Origin: CAVVEQ01 sp963747315
Lineage (GTDB): Bacteria; Chloroflexota; Anaerolineae; Anaerolineales; Anaerolineaceae
Assembly (NCBI GenBank): GCA_963747315.1
Contig: CAVVEQ010000005.1
Location: forward strand, 62,001-126,000
Length of the DNA: 64,000 nt
Direction of reading: 5' to 3'
Part shown: positions 1-9,392 of the stretch, piece after piece
Numbering within the stretch: the stretch's first letter is position 1
Layout: each line of letters begins with the position of its first letter
Notes under the pieces: model-generated
Told to the model about the DNA's origin: nothing
Databases searched by the model: none
What the model saw: the letters and a program-made list of their open reading frames with translations, nothing else
Position numbers and translations under genes: made by a program

Positions 1-1
1 C

Positions 2-280
2 ATCATCCTCTCACGCGGAAGGCGATATATCGAAGCAGTGCTCGCCAACGAAACGGAGGCCATGCTGCTGGATATCGAACGCGGCGCGCCGCTGCTGATG
101 CTGGATTCGATCAGCTACACCGAGAACGAAATCGCCTTCGAGTATTACCACGCGCTTCACCGGGGCGACCGCTCACGGTTTGAGGTTGATCTGATCCGTT
201 CCAGGGAAACTTCCCCGTCGAACGGATCGTCTTTTTCCAGCGGCTTGCAGGATATCTCCACCTCGGCAAAACCCCAATAA
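2..280 (+). CDS. GntR-family regulator, C-terminal UTRA domain (partial)
   Basis: The reading frame is open from the window edge, so only the C-terminal part of the gene is present. The visible residues match the end of a UTRA ligand-binding domain: alternating strands with PLLMLDSISY, then IAFEYYHALHRGDR and FEVDLIR, the usual closing strand of HutC-type GntR regulators. The DNA-binding half lies outside the window. A tail of about 25 residues after FEVDLIR is longer than usual and may be read in a shifted frame. It ends 20 bases before the FGGY kinase, so it probably regulates the following sugar operon with a sugar phosphate as effector. That role is inferred from position. Confidence 0.75.
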   Translation: MILSRGRRYIEAVLANETEAMLLDIERGAPLLMLDSISYTENEIAFEYYHALHRGDRSRFEVDLIRSRETSPSNGSSFSSGLQDISTSAKPQ

Positions 281-300
281 TCAGGAAAACCAGGACCACA

Positions 301-1840
301 ATGACCAAAAAATATCTGATCGGCGTTGACCTGGGCACCAGCGGTACCAAAGCCGCTCTATACCATGTGGATGGCTCCCTGCTGGCCGAATCCAGCGCGG
401 AGGTGCCGCTCCACCACCCAAAACCGGGGATCGTCGAGCAGGATAACCAGGATTTCTATAACACCGCCGCGCAGACGATCAGCGCCTGCGTGCGTGAAAG
501 CAAGGTCGATCCGGGCGAGATCGCCGCCCTGGCTTTTGATTCTCAAATGGCAGGGGTGGGATTGATCGACGAGGATTTCAACCCGGTCTCCAGGTTCGAT
601 TCCTGGCTGGATATGCGCTGTAAGCCTTATATTGAATGGATGGATCGCGATGCAGGCGAGTTGGTCACCAGTCTCACCGGATGCCCGCCCACCTGCGATC
701 ATGGCCCCAAGATGCTGTGGTGGAAAAACGAACGGGCGGAGGAATACCGCCGAACTGCAAAATTCGTCATGCCAGGCACCTATGTTGCGGGCAGGATGGC
801 CGGGCTCAAAGCCAGCCAGGCGTTCATCGATTACACCTACATCCACTTTTCCGGGTTCTCGGATGCCCGGCAGACCGCCTGGTCTGAAGAGTTGTGCGGA
901 AGATTCAGCCTGGATATGGAAAAACTACCCGAGATCGTGGAGCCCTGGAAGGTGATCGGCGAGGTCACCCCATCTTCCGCAAAAGAATTCGGCCTCGTTC
1001 CCGGCATCCCCATCGCAGCCGGAGCTGGCGATACCGCCGCGAATGCGCTGGGGGCTGGGATCGTGGAACCCGGCATGGTTTTCGATGTGGCCGGTACCGC
1101 CGCCGTCCTGGCGAGTTGCACGGATGCCTTTGCCGCCGATACCAAACACCGCGCCTTGCTCACCATGCGCTCAGTGATCCCCGGTCTGTGGAACCCGCTG
1201 GCATATATCGGCGGAGGTGGGCTGGCCCTGCGCTGGTTCCGCGACCAGTTCTACAACACTTCCCGGGGGAAAGCACTCGACGTTGAAACCGACCTCTACC
1301 CCGAGATGATCGCGAAAACCGCATCCATTCCCCCCGGCGCGGATGGGCTTTTCTTTTCTCCCCACCTGGGAGGGCGAATCTGCCCCTCCAGCCCGGCCAT
1401 GCGCGGCGCGTGGATCGGTGCCTCCTGGTCGCACACCCAGGCGCACTTCTTCCGTGCCGTGCTGGAAAGTGTAGCCTTCGAATATGCCTACTACCTGCGC
1501 ATCCTGCGCGAGCTGCTCCCATCCCAGAAGCTGGTCCAGGCGCGCGCGGTTGGCGGCGGCGCCCGCAGCCAGGCATGGAACCAGATCAAAGCGGATGTGT
1601 TGGGAATTCCATATCCAATCGCTGAAAGGCAACGAATTCGGCACCTGGGGCGCGGCTATGATCGCCGGAAAGGCAGCCGGAGTCATCGATGATCTCGCTG
1701 CGCATGCCAGGCGGACTGTTCACCCGGAAGGAATGGCGGTCGAACCGAACAAAGAGAATTACCAAATCTATCAACCCCTTGTCGAGAGATACATCGAAAT
1801 GGAAAGCATGCTGGATCAGTTCTTCGGAAAATCCCTCTGA
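301..1840 (+). CDS. FGGY-family carbohydrate kinase (xylulokinase-like), frameshifted
   Basis: ATP-dependent sugar kinase that would phosphorylate a ketose or sugar alcohol for the operon. The N-terminal phosphate-binding motif GVDLGTSGTKAALY is at residues 8-21. The FGGY_N fold runs to about residue 240 and FGGY_C begins at GAGDTAANALGAG. The C-terminal GGGARSQAW adenosine motif is present. The frame breaks near base 1611: removing one C from TATCC restores PYQSLKGNEFGTWGAAMIAG and the usual tail, giving about 512 residues, normal for the family. Substrate specificity cannot be read from the sequence. It follows the GntR fragment directly and precedes a Gfo/Idh/MocA dehydrogenase by 30 bases. 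Confidence 0.85.
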
Positions 1841-1870
1841 TCTGGTCATTATTGTTACCAGGAGTATTTC

Positions 1871-2908
1871 GTGAAAAAACAGGTTCGCATTTGCATGATC
1901 GGCGCAGGACGGGTGGGACGGAACCACTCCAACGCGCTTTCCCGCCATGTATCTGATGGCAAGATCGTCGCCCTCGTGGATCCGATGGAATCCGTTCGCA
2001 ACGAGACCGCCGCGGATTTTGGGATCGAGAATTCTTTCGATTCCCTCGAGCAAGCGCTGGAAAAAGTGGAGTTCGACGCGGTAGTCATCACCACCCCCAC
2101 CCCCACCCATCTGCCGCTCTCCGCCATGGCTGCCGACCACGGCAAACACGTATTCCTCGAGAAACCGATGGCTCTTAACCTGGAGGAATGCGACGCGATC
2201 ATGGCGGCTGTTGATAAAAATAAAGTCATTCTTCAGGTCGGTTTTATGCGTCGATTCACCCCCGAGTTTGTTGCCGCGGCAGAGCGCATTGAAGCCGGCG
2301 AAATCGGCACGCCCATGATGGTTAAATCCAATACTCACGGCCCCGGCCTGCCCCCGCCCTGGGCGCGCGACCTGCGCACTTCCAATGGGATGCTGGCCGA
2401 AGTGAACAGCCACGATTGGGATACCACCCGCTGGTTCATGGGCTCCAATTACGAACGCGTCTATACCGAGGTGGCCAATTTCAAAGGCGCTGCCAATAAC
2501 ATTGAAGTCCCCCATTTTTACGATAATGTCCTCGTCAACATCAAATTCGAAAGCGGCGGCCTTGGGTTGATCTCCGGCGTGTGCCCCTGCGGGTATGGCT
2601 ATGACGCCCGCGCCGAGGTGATCGGCGAGAAGGGTATCATCCAGGTCGGCGATCTGAAAGGTCAATCGGTGGTTGTCTGCACCAACCGCGACCAGGGGCT
2701 GATCACCCCCATCACCCGCACCTGGCCGGAACGTTTCATTTGGGGATACATCTACGAACTGGAGCATTTCGTTCAATGCATCCAGACCGAATCCACACCC
2801 AAAGCGGGCGGCATGGAAGGCCGCTGGGCTGTTGCCGGGGTTCTGGCGGGAACAAAATCCTTCCTGGAAGAGCGCCCGGTTTACCTCAAAGAGATCCTTG
2901 GCAAGTAA
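1871..2908 (+). CDS. Gfo/Idh/MocA-family NAD(P)-dependent oxidoreductase
   Basis: Intact 345-residue dehydrogenase of the inositol 2-dehydrogenase / glucose-fructose oxidoreductase superfamily. It has an N-terminal Rossmann fold with GAGRVGRNH at residues 10-18, the EKPMAL motif of the family near residue 97, and a C-terminal alpha/beta domain with DWDTTRWFMG. GTG is the start, six bases after a good AGGAG site. It probably oxidises a hydroxyl of the sugar or cyclitol handled by this operon. The family is promiscuous, so the substrate is unknown. It sits between a sugar kinase and a zinc alcohol dehydrogenase, all on the same strand with short gaps. Confidence 0.88.
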   Translation: MKKQVRICMIGAGRVGRNHSNALSRHVSDGKIVALVDPMESVRNETAADFGIENSFDSLEQALEKVEFDAVVITTPTPTHLPLSAMAADHGKHVFLEKPMALNLEECDAIMAAVDKNKVILQVGFMRRFTPEFVAAAERIEAGEIGTPMMVKSNTHGPGLPPPWARDLRTSNGMLAEVNSHDWDTTRWFMGSNYERVYTEVANFKGAANNIEVPHFYDNVLVNIKFESGGLGLISGVCPCGYGYDARAEVIGEKGIIQVGDLKGQSVVVCTNRDQGLITPITRTWPERFIWGYIYELEHFVQCIQTESTPKAGGMEGRWAVAGVLAGTKSFLEERPVYLKEILGK

Positions 2909-2923
2909 GTACCTGGAGGAACC

Positions 2924-3968
2924 ATGTTAGCTGCTGTTTATCACGGACCCGGCGACTTGCGGATCGAGGACGTTCCCGTCCCGAAAATCGGCCCGGGTGA
3001 ATTGCTCATCAAAGTCCTCTCCGCCAGTATCTGCGGGACAGATCTGCGCATCTACCACGGCAACCACCGCATGTACCCGGAGGGTACCATTCGCATACCG
3101 GGTCATGAGGTGGTGGGCACCATCACCGGTATCGGTGAAGGATTGGAAGGATTCAATCCGGGCGAACGCGTTTTCGTTGCTCCCAATACCGGGTGCGGGC
3201 ACTGCGCCCAATGCGTGAGCGGGAATAACAACCTTTGCGCCAATTATGAAGCCATCGGCGTCACCATCGATGGCGGTTTCGCCGAGTACATGCGCGTGAC
3301 TGCGAAATCTGTCCAGCAGGGAAATGTGATCCGCGTCAGCGAATCGGTGGATGCGGCGGTGGAGGCATTAATGGAACCCTTCGCCTGCGTCCTGCGCGGG
3401 CAGAACGCCCTGCATATTCAGCCGGGTGAGACCGTGCTGGTGATCGGTGCAGGCCCGATCGGCATCATGCACACCAAGCTTGCCCGCGCGCGCGGTGCCG
3501 GCCGGGTGATCGTCAGCGAGCCTTCTCCGGATCGCGCCAACCAGGCAAAAAGCATGGGCGCTCACCGGGTGGTCAACCCCACCGAAGAAGACCTGCAAAA
3601 GGTCCTGCTCGAAGAAAGCGGCGGTCGCGGGGCGGATATCGTTATCGTCGCCGCCCCGGTGCACGCTGCGCAGGAATCCGCGCTCACCCTGGCAGCCATC
3701 GGAGGCAGAATCAACTTTCTTTGGCGGGCTACCCAAGGATCGCCCCAGCATCAATTTTGATTCCAACCTGGTTCATTACAAGGAATTGATCGTGACAGCC
3801 ACTACCGCCTGCAGCACGAACGACTGCTGGCAGGCCAGCCGCCTCGTCAATTCCGGTCTTGTGGATCTCTCCGATCTGGTCAGCCAGCGCTTCCCGCTGC
3901 GGGAAGCCGTCGCGGGTATTGCCGCCGCCGAAGACCGAAAATCCCTCAAGATCGTCCTGGTGCCCTGA
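2924..3968 (+). CDS. Zinc-dependent alcohol/polyol dehydrogenase (MDR family), frameshifted
   Basis: Medium-chain zinc dehydrogenase of the sorbitol / threonine dehydrogenase group. The catalytic zinc motifs CGTDLRIYHG and GHEVVG, the structural zinc site CGHCAQCVSGNNNLC and the Rossmann motif VIGAGPIG are all visible. A GGAGG site precedes the ATG. The frame is lost near base 3718 after GGRIN; dropping one C restores FFGGLPKDRPSINFDSN and the expected end KSLKIVLVP, giving about 347 residues. It would oxidise a secondary alcohol to a ketone with NAD. It overlaps the next gene's GTG region by only a few bases, which suggests co-translation. Confidence 0.85.
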
Positions 3969-3971
3969 CCC

Positions 3972-4935
3972 GTGCCAAACACGCCTGTGATCCCCTCCCC
4001 TAAACCAATCCAGAGCGTTCTGGGTGAGATCTCCCATAAGGTGATGGGGATAACGGACACCCACAATCATGTGTGGATCGACAAGGTCCAAGGTGCCGAC
4101 CAATCCTCGCCTGTTCTGGATCAGTTCGATGCGATCCAAGCTGAACTCTCAACCTATAAAGCTGCAGGGGGTGGCAGCATCCTGGATTGTCAGCCAGGCG
4201 GTTGCGGACGGAATACGAACCGCCTCGCGGAGTTATCCACGCACACCGGGGTTCATATCATTGCTTGCACCGGGTTCCACCGCCGGAAATACTACGCCAA
4301 TGAATTGAATCCTTTCAACCTGGATGAAGCCCAAGCAGCGCGACTTTTCATCTCTGAGCTCAAGGATGGTACTGAGGAAACCAAATCCCAGCAGGATCCT
4401 GTTCGGGCTGGGTTTATAAAGATCGCACTGGAATCGATCTGGTCCGGTTGCCCGCAGGCTCTGCTGGAAGGTACAGCCGCGGCTGCCTGCGAGACCGGTG
4501 CCGTGGTGCAGATCCATACGGAAAAAGGCGCTCTGGCTGAAAAAGCCGTGGTTTTCTTTGAGAAACGCGGGGTAAATGCCAGCCAGATGGTCATTTGCCA
4601 CATTGATAAGCGCCCGGATTTCTGCGTTCACCAGGAATTGGCCAAATTCGGAGTTCTTCTGGAATACGATACCTTTTTTCAGACCCAAATACCAGCCGGA
4701 AACGAACGTCTGGCCGTTGGTGGAGAAAATGGTCCAGGCAGGTCTGGGCGGGAGCTTCTGCCTGGCAACAGATATGGCCGAGGCAGAAATGTACGCCGCC
4801 ATCGGCGGGGGTCCGGGGTTGGCCAGCCTGCCAGGCGCGATCAAATCCCGGTTACAGACAATGGGAATACCCGAAGCGGATATTTGCAAGGTCCTGGGCG
4901 GTAATATCGCCCGGCGTCTTGCCGGTTTAAATTAA
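3972..4935 (+). CDS. Phosphotriesterase-family metal-dependent hydrolase, frameshifted
   Basis: Amidohydrolase-superfamily protein of the phosphotriesterase homology group (about 320 residues). The binuclear metal ligands can be followed: HNHVW (HxH) near residue 32, a carbamylated-Lys candidate in FIKIALE, then His in QIHTEKG, His in CHIDKRPD and Asp in LATDMAEAEMY. The last ligand is only in frame after removing one T from the T6 run near 4676. Relatives act as lactonases or sugar-phosphate hydrolases, so in this operon a sugar-lactone lactonase is a fair guess. The GTG start overlaps the end region of the preceding dehydrogenase and no strong ribosome site is seen. Confidence 0.78.
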
Positions 4936-4954
4936 TTCAAACATGGAGAAAATT

Positions 4955-5534
4955 ATGCCCGACCTGCCTTTCACCTTCACCATTCCCCTTCCCGGGGCAA
5001 AACCAACCCGCATCGATAATCACATCCAGCGGCGGCTTTCCTCGCTCAAAGGCCAATGCCTGGATCAGGATGCCTATGAAAAAATGCTCGCGAAGGAGGA
5101 TATCCTTGATCTATGAAGTTTATGAGATCAAGCGCCCGGAAGTGGAAGGTGAAATGCTGATGGGAATTTCCATCGTCCACCCCGGCAAGATCGGGCGGGA
5201 ATTCAATATGACCAAGGGTCACTTCCACACCGTCCTGGATACTGCCGAGGTGTATTACTGCCTGCAGGGCGAGGGCTTTATGGTGATGGAAACTCCTGAA
5301 GGGGAAACTTCCGTGGAGCCGCTTTCCCCTGGAAAAGTGCTTTACGTTCCACCCCGTTGGGCGCACCGTTCGGTGTGTACCTCACGCCAGTCAGATCTAA
5401 TTACGTTCTTTGTTTATCCTGCCAATGCCGGCCACGATTACGGGACGATCGAGCAGCTCGGTTTTCGTAAACTGGTCATTGAGGGACAAAACGGGATTGA
5501 GATCATCGACAATCCGCGCTACCAGGCGAAATGA
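4955..5534 (+). CDS. Cupin-type glucose-6-phosphate isomerase, frameshifted
   Basis: Archaeal/cupin-type phosphoglucose isomerase (GPI, PF06560-like), about 192 residues. The family signature is clear: KGHFH with later Glu and His metal ligands, YVPPRWAHR and the closing YPANAGHDYGTI. The metal cupin interconverts aldose and ketose phosphates. The ATG at 4955 follows GGAG. The first 51 codons and the cupin core are in different frames; removing one G near 5111 joins KEDIL to IYEVYEIKRP without loss. It probably isomerises a sugar phosphate made by one of the two kinases. Actual substrate preference is not visible. Confidence 0.83.
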
Positions 5535-5541
5535 GGTCCAG

Positions 5542-6507
5542 ATGGATTTGAAACAAGCAGTTCTACTGGTTACTCCGACATCCTACGGAAAGAATGACTC
5601 GCGGCTGAAAAGCGACCTTGAATCCAAGGTGAAAACAGTCACTTATAACCCCACCGGGAAACCATTATCCTCATCCGAGGTCGCCGACCTGCTGCCCGGC
5701 GTGGATGGATTTATCGCCGGTTTGGATGCCATCGATCGTGCCGCTCTGGAGAAAGCTGACCGGTTGAAGGTGATCTCCCGCTATGGCGTGGGAGTGGATA
5801 ACGTGGACCTGGAGGCGTGCAAGGAAAAAGGCATCATCGTCACCAATACCCCCGGGGCAAACTCGGTCTCGGTTGCAGAATTGGCACTGGCTTTGATGCT
5901 GGCGCTCGCCCGACAGATCCCCGAAGCAGTGCAAAACGTCCAACAGGGCAAGTGGCCGCGTTTTTCAGGCATCTCCCTGGAGGGCAAGACCATAGGCATC
6001 CTGGGTTTGGGAGCCATCGGTAAACAACTTGCCCGCCGGCTGGCCGGTTTCGATTGCCGTATCATGGCATATGACCCATTCGCAGATGCGCAGTACGCGC
6101 AGGCGAACGGTATCACGCTGGCTGGCATGGACGAGGTCATCGCCGCTGCCGATTTTCTCAGCCTGCACCTGCCGCTGACCCCTGAAACGAAGGGAATGGT
6201 CAACGAAGATTTTATTTCCAAAATGAAAAAGGGATCCTACCTGGTCAACACCGCCCGAGGCGAGGTGGTTGATGAAACCGCTTTGTTACGCGCGCTGGAA
6301 AGCGGGCATTTGCGCGGCGCCGGGCTGGATGCCTTCGTGGTGGAACCGCCCGACCCCTCCAACCCCCTGCTGCATCTTCCCCAGGTTATCGCCACCCCTC
6401 ACCTGGGTGCGCAAACCGACGGAGCCACCAGCAATATGGGCTGGTTTGCCATGCGGGATTGCCTGGCTGTATTGAACGGTGAAGAACCCAAGTACCGGGT
6501 AGCATAA
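5542..6507 (+). CDS. D-isomer-specific 2-hydroxyacid dehydrogenase (SerA-like)
   Basis: Intact 321-residue NAD-dependent 2-hydroxyacid dehydrogenase close to the catalytic part of phosphoglycerate dehydrogenase, without regulatory ACT domains. Visible landmarks are the early GVGVDNVDLEAC segment, the NAD fold GLGAIGKQLARRLAG, the catalytic Arg in NTARGEVVDE and the catalytic His in TPHLGAQT. I chose the ATG at 5542 rather than an upstream in-frame codon because it follows AGGTCC and gives the normal N-terminus. In a sugar-acid pathway it could reduce or oxidise a 2-keto/2-hydroxy acid such as hydroxypyruvate, glyoxylate or a sugar acid. Confidence 0.87.
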   Translation: MDLKQAVLLVTPTSYGKNDSRLKSDLESKVKTVTYNPTGKPLSSSEVADLLPGVDGFIAGLDAIDRAALEKADRLKVISRYGVGVDNVDLEACKEKGIIVTNTPGANSVSVAELALALMLALARQIPEAVQNVQQGKWPRFSGISLEGKTIGILGLGAIGKQLARRLAGFDCRIMAYDPFADAQYAQANGITLAGMDEVIAAADFLSLHLPLTPETKGMVNEDFISKMKKGSYLVNTARGEVVDETALLRALESGHLRGAGLDAFVVEPPDPSNPLLHLPQVIATPHLGAQTDGATSNMGWFAMRDCLAVLNGEEPKYRVA

Positions 6508-6528
6508 TAAACATAAACGGAGAAGATA

Positions 6529-7170
6529 ATGAATAAAGCAGAAATACTGGAAAAAGTGAAAGAATTGGGCTTACTGGCCGTGATCCGCGGCCCTTCGGCT
6601 GAGCTCACCGTTCAAATGGTGGAAGCCCTCATCAAGGGCGGGGTGCTGGGTATCGAAATCACTTACAGCACTCCGAACGCTGAAGATGTGGTTAGAACCC
6701 TCAGCGGGAAATTTGGCGATAAGATCGTCCTCGGGATGGGAACCCTGACCAAGACCGATCAGGCTGCCAGCGCAAAAGCGGCCGGGGCGAATTTCCTGGT
6801 CAGCCCCATCTGCGAGCCTGTCCTGGTGAAATCCATGGTCGATTCCGGCCTGCTGACAATGGCTGGTGCGCTCACCCCCACCGAGGTTTTCCAGGCGTAT
6901 TCCCTGGGAACCGATGTGGTCAAGGTATTCCCCGGTTCTCTCGGCGGTCCCGCTTACGTGAAAGCCCTGAAAGGACCCTTCCCCTATATCCCAATGATGC
7001 CCACCGGCGGGGTCAGCGCTACGAATGCTGCGGACTGGTTCAAGGCTGGAGTCGTAGCCGTGGGTGCAGGCAGCGAGCTCTGCCCTCCAGACCTGGCGAA
7101 AGCAGGTAAGTTTGATGAGATCACCCAAAAAGCTGCGGATTTCGTGGCGGTTATTAAGTCATCCCGCTGA
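6529..7170 (+). CDS. eda: KDPG/KHG-type aldolase
   Basis: Intact 213-residue class I aldolase of the Eda family. The active-site Glu is in GIEITYSTPNAE, the phosphate and substrate loop in GMGTLTKTDQA, and the Schiff-base Lys in DVVKVFPG. PTGGVS closes the barrel. It splits 2-keto-3-deoxy sugar phosphates into pyruvate and an aldehyde. Relatives with the same fold handle 6-phosphogluconate, galactonate or shorter 2-keto-3-deoxy acids, so eda describes the family rather than a proven substrate. A GGAGAAG site precedes the ATG. Its presence is the strongest hint that the operon converts a sugar to a 3-deoxy-2-keto acid intermediate. Confidence 0.87.
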   Translation: MNKAEILEKVKELGLLAVIRGPSAELTVQMVEALIKGGVLGIEITYSTPNAEDVVRTLSGKFGDKIVLGMGTLTKTDQAASAKAAGANFLVSPICEPVLVKSMVDSGLLTMAGALTPTEVFQAYSLGTDVVKVFPGSLGGPAYVKALKGPFPYIPMMPTGGVSATNAADWFKAGVVAVGAGSELCPPDLAKAGKFDEITQKAADFVAVIKSSR

Positions 7171-7195
7171 TTTTTCTTCCAAACACAGGTAAAAC

Positions 7196-8164
7196 ATGGA
7201 CACTGACCCAAAAATCAAATACCAGGTTGTAACAAAACAAAACCCCACTTTCTATTTCATCGGGGTAACCACCGGCAAGTCTTCCATCATGAAAGTCTTC
7301 CCGTTATGGATGAAAGTGCTGGGAAGGGAAGAGGTCGTAATGGAAGGTATCGACTGCAAAATTCACGATGAGCCTGAGAACTACCGCAAAGCCGTCGCCC
7401 AGATCAAATATGACCCCAAATCGCTCGGTGCGCTGGTCACAACCCACAAGATCGACCTGTTGACCGCAGCCCGGGATATGTTCGAATACCTGGATCCTTA
7501 CGCCATGATCACGGACGAGATCTCCTCCATTTCCAAGCTGGAAGGCCGCCTGGAAGGTCACGCCAAGGACCCGATCACATCCGGCGCCAGCCTGGATGCG
7601 ATCATCAAGAAGGATTATTTCGGCCGCACTGGAGGGCATGTGCTTTCCTTCGGGGCAGGCGGTTCGGCCATCGCCACGCTTCTGCATCTGATCAACAAAA
7701 AGGACAAAGCCGACCGTCCGGAGAAGTTCACCTTCGTTAACCGCTCGCAGGGCCGCCTGGATCACGCCCGGGAAATGGTGAGCAATCTTCAGACCGACAT
7801 CGAGATCGAATACATCCAGAACGCCGACCCGGCCGTTAATGACAAGATCATGGAAAAATTCCCGCCGCGCTCGGTTATCATCAACGCCACCGGCATGGGC
7901 AAGGATACCCCCGGCTCCCCCATCACTTGGGAGGGCAAGTTCCCATTGGAAAGCATCGCCTGGGAATTCAACTACCGCGGTGAATTGGACTTCATGCACC
8001 AGGCCCTGGCGCAGGTGGAAAGCCGCAAGGTTTTTGTGGAAGATGGCTGGCTGTATTTCGTGCACGGCTGGACGCAGGTAGTCTCCCAGGTGCTCCACTT
8101 TGACCTGACCCCCTCGTTATTTGACAGGTTGAATGAAGCGGCATCCTCAGTCCGCGGTAGTTAA
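7196..8164 (+). CDS. Shikimate dehydrogenase-like protein
   Basis: Intact 322-residue member of the AroE fold. The N-terminal substrate-binding domain has GVTTGKSS and the segment LVTTHKIDLL, where the Lys matches the catalytic Lys of shikimate dehydrogenase. The C-terminal NAD(P) domain has FGAGGSAIATL and INATGMGKD. It is longer than AroE by about 40 residues, and no other aromatic-pathway gene is nearby. In this operon it more likely acts on a cyclic polyol, quinate-like or sugar-derived substrate, or on a deoxy-sugar lactone. The activity is an inference; the fold assignment is firm. Confidence 0.78.
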   Translation: MDTDPKIKYQVVTKQNPTFYFIGVTTGKSSIMKVFPLWMKVLGREEVVMEGIDCKIHDEPENYRKAVAQIKYDPKSLGALVTTHKIDLLTAARDMFEYLDPYAMITDEISSISKLEGRLEGHAKDPITSGASLDAIIKKDYFGRTGGHVLSFGAGGSAIATLLHLINKKDKADRPEKFTFVNRSQGRLDHAREMVSNLQTDIEIEYIQNADPAVNDKIMEKFPPRSVIINATGMGKDTPGSPITWEGKFPLESIAWEFNYRGELDFMHQALAQVESRKVFVEDGWLYFVHGWTQVVSQVLHFDLTPSLFDRLNEAASSVRGS

Positions 8165-8192
8165 CCAACATCAGTAAAAGGAGAGGTATAGC

Positions 8193-8664
8193 ATGAACCG
8201 AATTGAATCCGCAGCAAGTTACCACGAACGCGGGTATGGCTGCGCCCAGTCAGTACTGGCTTCCTTCGCTGAGGATTACGGCCTCTCTGAAGAACTTGCC
8301 CTCAAAGCTTGCCACAGGGTTTGGTTCCGGGATGGGCAGGATGTGCCATGTCTGCGGAGCGCTCACTGGTGGTTTCATGGTCCTTGGTTTGAAGTTCGGT
8401 AAATACCAGACCGATGGCAGCCGATATGGAAATGAAACGGAGACCACCTATAGGCTGGTATCAGAGTTGGCTGACCAAGTTCAAAGAGCGCAATGGTTCC
8501 ATTATTTGCGGGAACTGATCGGGTACGACCTGAGTGACCCCGAACAACGTGCCGAGGTTGTTAAACTGGGGCTTTTCAAGAGCTCTTGCGGAAAATTCAT
8601 CCGGGATGCAGTCGATATCCTGGAGAGCGATCTGATGAAATTCGAACCAACACCAAACAGGTGA
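8193..8664 (+). CDS. C_GCAxxG_C_C family protein, frameshifted
   Basis: Small cysteine-rich protein of the C_GCAxxG_C_C family, often encoded near redox and transport genes; function unknown. The family landmarks are GYGCAQSVL near the N-terminus and CHVCGALTGG after the frameshift. One extra G near 8307 separates them; removing it gives LKLATGFGSGMG. A second disturbance lies between about 8478 and 8512: a +1 and a -1 change appear to cancel, turning the expected NGSIICRELIG into a run lacking its conserved Cys. A strong AAAAGGAGAGG site precedes the ATG. It would be about 156 residues. Confidence 0.75.
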
Positions 8665-8668
8665 TTTG

Positions 8669-9365
8669 ATGTATTTGAACGGAAAAGATGTGTCAAAAAT
8701 GATCGACCTTTCGTGCGTTCGCACGTATTCAGACAAGTCCGATATTGAAGAAATGGTCTCCGCCGCCCGGAAATACGATTTTGGACAGGTCTCCGTGCTG
8801 CAGTGTTTCATCCCCTACACAAAGCAGCTTCTCGCCGACCGGACGGATATCCATGTGGTGGGCAACGTCAGCTTCCCCTCCGGTTCTGATACCACCACAG
8901 TAAAGGTCTTCCAGGCCCGCGAAATGGCAGCTGCCGAATGCGACGAGATCGATATGGTGATGAATGTTGGCATGCTGCGCTCAGGTCTGATCGCAGAGGT
9001 TGAGCAGGACGTGAGAGCAGTGGTGGCAGCAGTAAAACCGCTGCCCGTAAAAGTGATCATCGAGATCATGCTGCTCACCCCCGCGGAAGTGGAAAACGCC
9101 TGCAGGATCTGCATGGATGCCGGAGCGGCATTTGTCAAAACCGGCACAGGCTGGGCGGAGCGGGGAACTACCCTGGAGGATGTGAAGTTGGTGAAAAGCA
9201 TCGTCGGCGACCGGATCAAGATCAAAGCCTCCGGCGGCATCCGCGACCTTGAATGGTCTGGTTGCCATGTATAAAGCGGGCGCCCGCCGTTTCGGGATCA
9301 ACCTCAAGAGCGGCATCGAGATCGTAGAAAAATGCCAATCCCTCGGCCAGGGCGTCGAGGTTTAA
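8669..9365 (+). CDS. Deoxyribose-phosphate aldolase-like protein (DeoC family), frameshifted
   Basis: Class I aldolase of the DeoC family, about 231 residues after repair. The Schiff-base Lys is in AFVKTGTGWA and the second active-site Lys in KIKASGGIRD. N-terminal MIDLSCVRTYSDKSDIEEM corresponds to the usual DeoC start. The frame breaks near 9253 (one extra T); removal gives DLEGLVAMYKAGARRFGINLKSG, a typical end. The motif GTGWAERGTTLED differs from housekeeping DeoC (STGF), as in DeoC-like enzymes recruited to sugar-acid or tetrose pathways. An aldolase other than 2-deoxyribose-5-phosphate aldolase is therefore plausible. Confidence 0.8.
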
Positions 9366-9392
9366 GACCTGGGAAAGGGAAAAGGACCAAAC

